DNA of 13,400 bases, taken from Chitinophagales bacterium (lineage in GTDB: Bacteria > Bacteroidota > Bacteroidia > Chitinophagales > Chitinophagaceae). The DNA lies in the NCBI GenBank assembly GCA_013297585.1, contig JAAFHG010000063.1, positions 1 through 13,400 on the forward strand, written 5' to 3'. Both the position numbers and the translations under genes were made by a program. The notes under the pieces were generated by a model that did not search any database, was not told the origin of the DNA, and saw nothing but the letters and a program-made list of their open reading frames with translations. Shown piece after piece: positions 7,574-13,400 of this stretch (its first letter is position 1; every line of letters starts with the position of its first letter).

Positions 7574-9169
7574 ATGCAAACAGATTTTTTAGTAATTGGT
7601 AGCGGTATTGCAGGGCTTACATACGCCTTAAAAACCGCCAAAGCACATCCAGATAAAACCATTGTTGTAATTACCAAAACCCAAGCCGACGAAACGAATA
7701 CCAAATACGCACAAGGCGGTATTGCTGGTGTGTGGGACGAAGAAAAAGATAGCTACGACAAGCACATAGAAGACACCCTAATTGCAGGCGACGGTTTATG
7801 CAATCCTAAAACAGTAGAAATAGTAGTAACAGAAGGCCCAGAGCGCATTAAAGAAATAATAGAATACGGTGCAAGGTTTGATAAGGATGATAATGGTGAA
7901 TACTCACTTGGTAAAGAAGGCGGCCACAGCGAAAACCGCATTCTACACCATAAAGATGTTACTGGTAAAGAAATGGAAAGAGCGCTACTGCACGAACTTC
8001 AAAATACTGCTAACATACAATTACTTAACCACTGCTTTGTGGTAGACATCATTACACAACACCACCTTGGTTATTTGGTTACAAAATCCACTACTGATAT
8101 TACTTGTTTTGGTGTATATGTGTTAAACCTTCAAACCAATAAAATAGATACTATTTTGTCTAAAATTACCTTACTGGCTACTGGTGGTAATGGGCAAGTA
8201 TACCGTACCACAACTAACCCTCGCATAGCTACAGGTGATGGTGTAGCTATGGTGTACAGAGCAAAAGGTAGAATAGAAAATATGGAATTTATACAGTTTC
8301 ATCCTACCGCTTTGTACCAGCCAGGCGAAAGCCCTTCTTTCTTAATTACAGAAGCCGTTCGTGGTGATGGTGGCATATTAAGAAACAAACAAGGCGAGGC
8401 TTTTATGGAGCGTTATGATGTACGTAAAGACTTAGCACCGCGTGATATTGTTGCAAGAGCCATAGACAATGAAATGAAGAAAAATGGTACAGAACATGTG
8501 TACCTAGATTGCAGACACATGGATCTTGAAAAGTTCATTCATCACTTTCCAAACATTTACGAAAAATGCTTAAGCATAGGTATAGATGTAGCTAAAGACA
8601 TGATACCAGTAGCACCTGCAGCGCACTACAGTTGCGGCGGTATTAAAACTGATGAATACGGCAGAACCTCTATTCAAAATTTATATGCTTGTGGTGAGTG
8701 TGCAAGTACAGGCTTACATGGCGCCAATCGCTTGGCTAGTAATAGCTTGCTAGAGGCAATGGTATTTGGCCACAGATGTTTTTTAGACACTGTTAATCGT
8801 GTTAATGATATCGCATTTGAAACCACCATACCAGAGTGGAAAATTAAAGGTACTAGCGAGCCAAAAGAGATGATTTTGATTACACAAAGCCGAAAAGAAC
8901 TTGAGCAAATAATGAGCGACTATGTAGGTATTGTACGTACAGATGTACGCTTAAACCGTGCCATGAAACGCTTAGATTTATTGTATGAAGAAACAGAAGA
9001 ATTATATCGTAATACAAAGGTATCTCCTCAGTTATGTGAGCTAAGAAACTTAATAACAGTAGGCTATTTGATAGTAAAAAGTGCAGAGTTTAGAAAAGAA
9101 AGTAGAGGCTTGCATTACAATACAGACCACTTAGAAAAAAGTAGTTTGTTGCAGAATATTATTCTTTAG
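7574..9169 (+). CDS. nadB: L-aspartate oxidase NadB
   Basis: NadB oxidises L-aspartate to iminoaspartate with FAD, the first step of de novo NAD synthesis; NadA would use the product but is not in this window. The N-terminal Rossmann signature is VIGSGIAGL (Gly9, Gly11, Gly14). Other family segments are TKYAQGGIAG (about 44-53), GGHSENRILHHKDVTG, ATGGNGQVYRTTTNPRIATGDG, FIQFHPTALY, EAVRGDGGILRN, APRDIVARAID and HYSCGGIKTDEYGRTSI...ACGECASTGLHGANRLASNSLLEA. The C-terminal helical domain ends with the familiar SAEFRKESRGLHYNTD, so the protein is complete at 531 residues. Its stop codon TAG is followed at the very next base by a 7-bp repeat array. NadB and fumarate reductase flavoproteins are related, but the motif set and length favour NadB. 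Confidence 0.96.
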   Translation: MQTDFLVIGSGIAGLTYALKTAKAHPDKTIVVITKTQADETNTKYAQGGIAGVWDEEKDSYDKHIEDTLIAGDGLCNPKTVEIVVTEGPERIKEIIEYGARFDKDDNGEYSLGKEGGHSENRILHHKDVTGKEMERALLHELQNTANIQLLNHCFVVDIITQHHLGYLVTKSTTDITCFGVYVLNLQTNKIDTILSKITLLATGGNGQVYRTTTNPRIATGDGVAMVYRAKGRIENMEFIQFHPTALYQPGESPSFLITEAVRGDGGILRNKQGEAFMERYDVRKDLAPRDIVARAIDNEMKKNGTEHVYLDCRHMDLEKFIHHFPNIYEKCLSIGIDVAKDMIPVAPAAHYSCGGIKTDEYGRTSIQNLYACGECASTGLHGANRLASNSLLEAMVFGHRCFLDTVNRVNDIAFETTIPEWKIKGTSEPKEMILITQSRKELEQIMSDYVGIVRTDVRLNRAMKRLDLLYEETEELYRNTKVSPQLCELRNLITVGYLIVKSAEFRKESRGLHYNTDHLEKSSLLQNIIL

Positions 9170-9197
9170 TTTGGAGTTTGAAATTTGGAGTTTTAGA
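9170..9197 (+). repeat. Left heptamer array (four 7-bp units) of the IVP cassette
   Basis: Four consecutive 7-mers read TTTGGAG, TTTGAAA, TTTGGAG and TTTTAGA, starting at the first base after the nadB stop codon. Read on the opposite strand, the array at 9618-9645 gives the same kind of units, so the two arrays are imperfect inverted repeats. The best-matched blocks are AGTTTGGA (9168-9175) with TCCAAACT (9640-9647), and ATTTGGAGTTT (9183-9193) with 9629-9639, with one mismatch. Confidence 0.8.
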
Positions 9198-9214
9198 CCA
9201 CAAAGTTCAGTGTA

Positions 9215-9652
9215 ATGGCTACAGTACATAAATTTGAAGATTTAGAAGTTTGGCAGAAATCACGACTTGTTGAAAATGTAATTTTCGAGTTGACGTGCAT
9301 TGGTAAACTATCCAAAGATTTTGACTTAAAAAATCAAATGAACAGGTCTTCAGGCTCTATAATGGATAATATTGCTGAAGGGTTTGGTAGAGGCGGTAGA
9401 AATGAATTTATTCAATTTCTAACTATTGCAAGAGGTTCTGGTACAGAACTACAGTCTCGACTACATAGGTGCATCGATAGAAAATATATTTCCGAAGCAG
9501 ATTTTTTATATACTAATAATAAAATAGAAGAAGTACTTAAAATGCTTACCGGCTTCATCAACTATTTAAATAAAACAACCGTTAAGGGACACAAATTTAA
9601 AGACAGGAATGAAGCAATCCCAAACTCTAAACCCCAAATTCCAAACTTATAA
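9215..9652 (+). CDS. Four-helix-bundle protein (S23/IVP family, related to Avd)
   Basis: A 145-residue member of the family first seen as 23S rRNA intervening-sequence proteins, related in fold to the accessory protein Avd of diversity-generating retroelements. Family signatures are the start KFEDLEVWQKSR (6-17), the helix pair around LKNQMNRSSGSIMDNIAEGFGRGGRNEFIQFL, then IARGSGTELQSRLHRC. Relatives form basic homomeric bundles that can bind nucleic acid; the cellular role of free-standing copies is unknown. The domain ends near residue 122. The last residues (about 135-145, IPNSKPQIPNL) are encoded by the right-hand repeat array and explain why the protein is longer than usual. It lies 45 nt after nadB, and its TAA stop overlaps the next ATG by one base, so translation may be coupled. 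No reverse transcriptase or TR/VR pair is nearby. Confidence 0.9.
   Translation: MATVHKFEDLEVWQKSRLVENVIFELTCIGKLSKDFDLKNQMNRSSGSIMDNIAEGFGRGGRNEFIQFLTIARGSGTELQSRLHRCIDRKYISEADFLYTNNKIEEVLKMLTGFINYLNKTTVKGHKFKDRNEAIPNSKPQIPNL
9618..9645 (-). repeat. Right heptamer array (four 7-bp units) of the IVP cassette
   Basis: On the plus strand the units are TCCCAAA, CTCTAAA, CCCCAAA and TTCCAAA; read on the minus strand they become TTTGGAA, TTTGGGG, TTTAGAG and TTTGGGA. The orientation is opposite to the array at 9170-9197. The array lies inside the four-helix-bundle reading frame and encodes its proline/asparagine-containing tail. It ends 6 nt before the ATG of the acyltransferase. Confidence 0.8.
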
Positions 9653-10536
9653 TGTACTACCTAGTTTACGCCATATTTTATCTCTTATCTCTGCTACCTT
9701 GGTTTATTATTTATTTAATAAGCGATGGCTGTTATTTTCTTATTTATTATGTATTTAAGTATCGTAGGCAAATAGTGGCGGATAATTTAAAAATTGCTTT
9801 TCCTGATAAAACTGAGACTGAAAGAACGCAGATTGGTAAAGCATTTTACAAAAACTTTACCGATAATTTCATTGAGTTAATAAAGCTTGTGTCTATCTCA
9901 GAAAAAGAGATGAAAAAGCGATTTGAAATTGATATTGAACCAGTAAACGCTTTAATTGAAAAATATAGCAATATTCAAGTTGTGTCTGGGCATTATTTTA
10001 ATTGGGAATTTGCAAACTTGGGTATTGGTGTTAGAAAAAAATATGCTTTTTTAGGGGTATACAAACCGTTGTCAAACAAGGTTTTTAACAAGTTTATGAT
10101 TGCAGTTCGGTCTAAATTTGGCACAATTTTACTTTCATCTAGTAATTTTCGAGAAGAATTTCAAAAAAGCGCTCATGGCAATTTTTTGTTTGCGCTTGTG
10201 GCCGACCAAAATGCAAATAATACGTCAAAAGCATATTGGGTAGATTTTTTTGGTAAAAAAGTACCATTTGTAAAAGGCCCGGAAAAAGGTGCTAAAATGC
10301 ATAATACGCCTATTGTGTATGCTTATTTTTCAAAAACAAAGCGTGGTTTTTATAAATGCACTACAGAATTAATCACCACTACACCAAACGACTATAAGGA
10401 TGGTGATTTAACCAAAGTACTTATCAAAAAAATAGAGGATTCTATTACACAAGAACCCTCCAATTATTTATGGAGCCACCGTAGGTGGAAGCATGTATTT
10501 AATCCAGAACAACATGCACATTTAACAGTAGACTAG
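9652..10536 (+). CDS. Lipid A biosynthesis acyltransferase, LpxL/HtrB family
   Basis: A 294-residue inner-membrane acyltransferase that likely adds a secondary acyl chain to lipid A. The N-terminus is a hydrophobic anchor (about 3-35). The HX4E/D catalytic motif is GHYFNWEF, with His114 and Glu119. Further family marks are YKPLSN (about 137-142), ALVADQN, FFGKKVPFVKGPEKGAK and the C-terminal YLWSHRRWK. Length agrees with the family (about 290-310). The start ATG at 9652 overlaps the stop of the four-helix-bundle gene by one base (TAATG). The region that would hold its ribosome binding site is repeat DNA. Its stop codon directly abuts the stop of the convergent cysS gene, so there is no room for a terminator. 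The exact acyl chain and position modified cannot be read from sequence. Confidence 0.9.
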   Translation: MYYLVYAIFYLLSLLPWFIIYLISDGCYFLIYYVFKYRRQIVADNLKIAFPDKTETERTQIGKAFYKNFTDNFIELIKLVSISEKEMKKRFEIDIEPVNALIEKYSNIQVVSGHYFNWEFANLGIGVRKKYAFLGVYKPLSNKVFNKFMIAVRSKFGTILLSSSNFREEFQKSAHGNFLFALVADQNANNTSKAYWVDFFGKKVPFVKGPEKGAKMHNTPIVYAYFSKTKRGFYKCTTELITTTPNDYKDGDLTKVLIKKIEDSITQEPSNYLWSHRRWKHVFNPEQHAHLTVD

Positions 10537-12036
10537 TTATTCAACAGTATAACTCATTTCACCACCTTTTTCGTCTTTAATAAGTACACCAAGTGTTGCT
10601 AATTCGTTACGAATTCTATCGCTTGTAACAAAGTCTTTTTTAGCTTTAGCATCTTTGCGTAAGGTGATTAGTAATTCCATTATACCCTTCAACTTATCAC
10701 CACCAACTACATCTTGTTTTAGGCCAAAAATATCTTCAATAAAAACCTTCATTTGTTGTTTTAACAGATGGATAGTTGTTGGCTGCAATGCTTCAATAGC
10801 AAGGTGTTTATCCTTAATGCCATTAATAAAAGGCACCAACTCAAACATATTGGCAATCACTTTTGCAGTGCTAAAATCATCATCCAAAAATTCGTCAAAC
10901 TCTGCTATTAGCTTGTTCACCTTAGCATCCAATTCTGCATCGGTCATTTGCCAATCACCTACTTCAAACTTATTCAAATTCTCATAAGCTTCCCATAAGC
11001 GTTTAAATGCTTTTTCAGATGCTTTTAAAGCTTCATTACCAAAATCCAGAGGACTTCTGTAGTGACTTTGTAAAATGAAAAAACGAATAGTCATTGGGTG
11101 ATAAGCTTGCTCAAGCAACGGATGATTACCAGTAAACAATTCACTCAGCTTAATCACATTGTTATAGCTTTTGCCCATCTTTCTACCGTTGATGGTAATC
11201 ATATTGTTGTGAATCCAATACTTAGCCATGGTTTTATGGTTGCAAACGGCACTTTGCGCTATCTCACACTCGTGATGCGGAAATTGTAAATCCATACCAC
11301 CACCATGTATATCAAATTCATCACCCAAATATTTATTGCTCATGGCGCTGCACTCAATATGCCAACCAGGAAAACCATCACCCCAAGGGCTTGGCCAGCG
11401 CATAATGTGCTCAGGTGGTGCATTTTTCCATAAAGCAAAATCAGCTCTATTTCTTTTCTCTTCTTGGTTATCAAGTTCTCTAGTTGTATCTAATTGATCT
11501 TCTAAATTTCTGCCGCTAAGCATACCGTAAGGCATACCGAGTTTAGAAAAATCGGTGTTGTATTTTTCTACATCAAAATATACCGAGCCATTTACCACAT
11601 AAGCGTAGCCATCTTTAATAATTTTCTCAATCATTACTATCTGCTCTACAATGTGCCCGGTAGCTGTCGGTTCTATGCTTGGTGGTATGGTATTAAATTG
11701 ATCCATTGCCCAATGAAACATGTTCGTGTACTTCTGTACCAATTCCATTGGCTCAAGCCTTTCTAGGAGCGCTTTCTTACTTATTTTGTCTTCAGCTTCT
11801 CTACCTTCTTCTTCAAAATGGCCAGCATCGGTAATGTTGCGCACATAACGCACTTTATAACCTAAATGCAACAAATAGCGGTGCACCACGTCAAAGGTTA
11901 CATATGGCCTTGCATGGCCTAAATGGCTTTCGCCGCTTACTGTAGGCCCGCACACATACATACCTACGCGGCCTGCTGTAATACTTGTAAATACTTCTTT
12001 TTTTCTAGTTAATGAGTTATATACTTTTAGAGACAT
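10537..12036 (-). CDS. cysS: Cysteinyl-tRNA synthetase
   Basis: Class I aminoacyl-tRNA synthetase charging tRNA-Cys. The HIGH motif is HLGH (38-41). The second signature is KMGKS (286-290), with Gly replacing the first Ser of KMSKS. The zinc site that selects cysteine is Cys29 (MYVCGPTV), Cys229 (GWHIECSAM), His254 and Glu258 (PHHECEIA), with spacing as in the E. coli enzyme. The C-terminal DALR/anticodon-binding helical part includes DDFSTAKVIANMF and ends with LGVLIKDEKGGEMSYTVE. The 499-residue length is slightly above the usual 460-490 and nothing is missing. The gene is 150 nt downstream of the EEP gene, behind a separate candidate promoter. Confidence 0.97.
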   Translation of the reverse strand: MSLKVYNSLTRKKEVFTSITAGRVGMYVCGPTVSGESHLGHARPYVTFDVVHRYLLHLGYKVRYVRNITDAGHFEEEGREAEDKISKKALLERLEPMELVQKYTNMFHWAMDQFNTIPPSIEPTATGHIVEQIVMIEKIIKDGYAYVVNGSVYFDVEKYNTDFSKLGMPYGMLSGRNLEDQLDTTRELDNQEEKRNRADFALWKNAPPEHIMRWPSPWGDGFPGWHIECSAMSNKYLGDEFDIHGGGMDLQFPHHECEIAQSAVCNHKTMAKYWIHNNMITINGRKMGKSYNNVIKLSELFTGNHPLLEQAYHPMTIRFFILQSHYRSPLDFGNEALKASEKAFKRLWEAYENLNKFEVGDWQMTDAELDAKVNKLIAEFDEFLDDDFSTAKVIANMFELVPFINGIKDKHLAIEALQPTTIHLLKQQMKVFIEDIFGLKQDVVGGDKLKGIMELLITLRKDAKAKKDFVTSDRIRNELATLGVLIKDEKGGEMSYTVE

Positions 12037-12093
12037 GATGGTCTATTAGTGATTTTGAAAAATAGTGTGAAAATGAAATGCAACAAGGCAGAA

Positions 12094-12111
12094 CCGCTGC
12101 AAAAATAGCGG
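12094..12111. repeat. Inverted repeat CCGCT-N8-AGCGG overlapping the cysS -7 box
   Basis: A 5-bp perfect inverted repeat with an 8-nt loop contains the predicted -7 box. A second one, GCTGT-N7-ACAGC, lies next to it at 12115-12131 and overlaps the possible -33 element. They could be operator half-sites or a weak hairpin at the end of the EEP transcript. No T-tract follows on the minus strand, so a classical terminator is unlikely. Confidence 0.35.
12100..12107 (-). promoter_or_regulatory. Probable cysS promoter, -7 box TATTTTTG
   Basis: On the minus strand the box reads TATTTTTG, matching TAnnTTTG. A TTG at 12125-12127 (minus strand), 17 nt upstream, could be the -33 element. The start point would be near 12093, giving a leader of about 57 nt before the cysS ATG at 12036. 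The rest of the 150-nt gap (12037-12186) shows no gene. Confidence 0.45.
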
Positions 12112-12186
12112 ATGGCTGTATTAACAACAGCAACAGTATATGGTGTAGAAAAATGTCATTGCGGTGCGAATATAAGAAGATGCTAT

Positions 12187-13296
12187 TTACTTTTTTAACT
12201 TCAAGTCTGCCACCAGCATAATATGGTCACTAAGTCCTTCATCTACCATATCAAATTGTAGTACGTCAAATTGTCTATCGGCCAAAATATAATCAATGCG
12301 TAAAGTAGGCGCAATAGATATAAAGGTTCTACCAATACCAAATCCTTTTTTTAAAAAAGCATCTTGTTTATCGCCTTTTATTGTAAAATAAGTATAGCTA
12401 TTTGGCACATCATTAAAATCGCCACAAACAATGGTAGGATAAGGGCTTTGTGCCGTTGCACCTTGCACAATATCTGCTTGTACACCACGCCTTTGAAAAG
12501 CTGGTTTCATTTTATTAAACACATTTTTAGATGCGTTTAAGGCGTCTTCTTCTTGCTCTTTTATCTTATCAATATTATCGTAATCGTTTTTCTTAAACTT
12601 AAACGATTGCAAATGCGTGGTATAAATTCTAATGGTGTCTTTTCCTTTCAATATATCGGCAAAAATTAAGCTTTCTGCTTTGGGATAATTAATTTTACCG
12701 GTATCAACTATTGCAAATTTTGAAAAAATGATACAACCAGAAAAATAACCGCTAGTGCTACGCTTATAATCTTTAGAGAAATAATAGTAAGGGTACAACT
12801 CTTTAAATAAGCCAATATTATTGCCAGCTTCTGTTTTAGAGTGATTAAATTCTTGCAAACACAATACATCTGCATTTAGCCTTTTAATACTTTCGGCAAT
12901 ATCGTTGGGCACTAACTTTTTTACCTGTTTATTGCTAGACAATCCATTAAAACTTTGCACATTCCAATTTACAATACGTAATGTATTTTCTAATTTATCA
13001 GGATTAAATGTGGCTTTAAAATGATAGGCAAATACCGCATCAATTTGTTTATAGCCAAGTGCCAAAACAATCACTGGCAGCAATGCCCACTTAGGCTTTG
13101 CATATAACCAAAACACGATGGCAAATACGAGTAGAACAATTAAAAACGGGGCTGCTAAACCTGCAAAACCTACCCACCAAAACTTAGCAGAACTAATATA
13201 AGGCACTAAACACACATGCAAGAAGGCAATACTCAACAATATGGTGAGTACAAGTATGGTAGTTTTAAAAATTGAACGCCCCAAGTTTTTTGCCAT
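12187..13296 (-). CDS. Membrane-anchored endonuclease/exonuclease/phosphatase (EEP) superfamily protein
   Basis: The 369-residue product has about three hydrophobic helices (about 10-32, 39-65 and 69-87), then an EEP catalytic domain. Metal and active-site motifs are all visible: Asn112 in NWNVQSF, Glu149 in LCLQEF, His228 in TTHLQS, Asp293/Asn295 in CGDFNDVP, Asp335 in RIDYIL, and Asp357-His358 in SDHIM. The fold covers DNases, inositol phosphatases and sphingomyelinases, so the substrate is not fixed by these motifs. The catalytic domain is probably on the outer face of the inner membrane, based on three N-terminal helices and few cytoplasmic charges, but orientation is uncertain. The upstream gene, whose C-terminus is visible 21 nt away, is also EEP-like, so these form a tandem pair. 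Confidence 0.88.
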   Translation of the reverse strand: MAKNLGRSIFKTTILVLTILLSIAFLHVCLVPYISSAKFWWVGFAGLAAPFLIVLLVFAIVFWLYAKPKWALLPVIVLALGYKQIDAVFAYHFKATFNPDKLENTLRIVNWNVQSFNGLSSNKQVKKLVPNDIAESIKRLNADVLCLQEFNHSKTEAGNNIGLFKELYPYYYFSKDYKRSTSGYFSGCIIFSKFAIVDTGKINYPKAESLIFADILKGKDTIRIYTTHLQSFKFKKNDYDNIDKIKEQEEDALNASKNVFNKMKPAFQRRGVQADIVQGATAQSPYPTIVCGDFNDVPNSYTYFTIKGDKQDAFLKKGFGIGRTFISIAPTLRIDYILADRQFDVLQFDMVDEGLSDHIMLVADLKLKK

Positions 13297-13317
13297 ACAC
13301 TAAAGTAAGTAAAAAAA

Positions 13318-13400
13318 CTATGGCAAAGCAATATCTGTTACTAAAGGAAAATGGTCAGAGGCTTTGAGCTTGGGGCAATAATGTTGTACCACTTTCAATT
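13318..13400 (-). CDS. C-terminal end of a second EEP-family protein (cut by window edge)
   Basis: On the minus strand an open frame enters at 13400 and ends with TAG at 13318-13320. The 26 visible residues read (in part) CPKLKASDHFPLVTDIALP. The SDHFPL segment is the C-terminal catalytic Asp-His motif of the endonuclease/exonuclease/phosphatase superfamily, equivalent to SDHIMLVAD at the end of the downstream gene. The stop lies 21 nt before the start of that gene, so the two are probably one operon. Nothing can be said about the rest of the protein. Confidence 0.72.
   Translation of the reverse strand, partial: LKVVQHYCPKLKASDHFPLVTDIALP

Larger units (their letters stand above)
9170..9645 (+). 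mobile_element. Putative IVS-like cassette: four-helix-bundle gene bounded by inverted heptamer arrays
   Basis: This 476-bp unit consists of one gene framed by inverted arrays of 7-bp repeats. It fills the whole space between nadB and the acyltransferase gene without cutting into either. The arrangement recalls intervening sequences of 23S rRNA, which have complementary ends and may encode a protein of this same S23/IVP family, but here the host is a protein operon. There is no transposase and no clear target-site duplication, so mobility is inferred from architecture only. Confidence 0.45.

Noticed and set aside
9170..9645. Diversity-generating retroelement around the Avd-like gene
   Set aside because: No reverse transcriptase, no template/variable repeat pair and no C-type-lectin target gene is in the window; the flanking repeats are short inverted heptamers.
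9170..9645. CRISPR or conventional insertion sequence
   Set aside because: The 7-bp units have no spacers, and the only gene between the arrays is a four-helix-bundle protein, not a transposase.
10655..10987. 110-residue open frame on the plus strand
   Set aside because: It lies opposite the C-terminal part of cysS and shows no recognisable domain: a shadow frame.
11167..11181. KMGKS instead of KMSKS in CysRS as a sign of an inactive enzyme
   Set aside because: The motif keeps both lysines and the final serine, and all zinc ligands and the HIGH motif are intact; a Gly here is compatible with an active enzyme.

Overview
The window is AT-rich chromosomal DNA from a member of the Bacteroidota, most likely near Chitinophagales/Sphingobacteriales. 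The evidence is start codons without Shine-Dalgarno sequences, Bacteroidota-type -7 boxes (TAnnTTTG), an ECF sigma factor paired with a membrane-anchored beta-barrel protein, lipoproteins with Bacteroidota-style lipoboxes, and a solitary four-helix-bundle (S23/IVP) gene. The lineage is inferred from gene style, not from a marker-gene comparison. No rRNA, tRNA, CRISPR array, transposase or phage gene was seen. Coding density is very high, with no gene-free stretch over 300 bases.

Layout. (1) 1-2233, plus strand: the 3' part of rsmE (its start lies before the window), then an L,D-transpeptidase lipoprotein. (2) 2246-7298, minus strand, in order of transcription: an ECF sigma factor, a TM-anchored protein with a C-terminal outer-membrane-type beta-barrel, a small lipoprotein, uvrC and rimM. 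The gaps between the first four are only 12, 27 and 36 nt. (3) 7574-10536, plus strand: nadB, a four-helix-bundle gene and an LpxL/HtrB-like acyltransferase. A TAAATTTG promoter element precedes nadB. (4) 10537-13400, minus strand: two tandem EEP-superfamily genes (the upstream one cut by the window edge), then cysS behind its own probable promoter.

Most genes are housekeeping: rRNA methylation, ribosome maturation, excision repair, NAD synthesis, tRNA charging and envelope work (peptidoglycan cross-linking, lipid A acylation). The sigma/barrel pair looks like an envelope-to-transcription signalling module that may be co-transcribed with a repair gene.

The most unusual structure is at 9170-9645. 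The four-helix-bundle gene is bracketed by two arrays of four 7-bp units (consensus about TTTGGAG/TTTGGRR) in opposite orientations. The left array starts at the base after the nadB stop codon. The right array is translated as the protein's C-terminal tail and ends two bases before the overlapping stop/start (TAATG) shared with the acyltransferase. It resembles a compact mobile or IVS-like cassette placed between two operon genes without damaging either.
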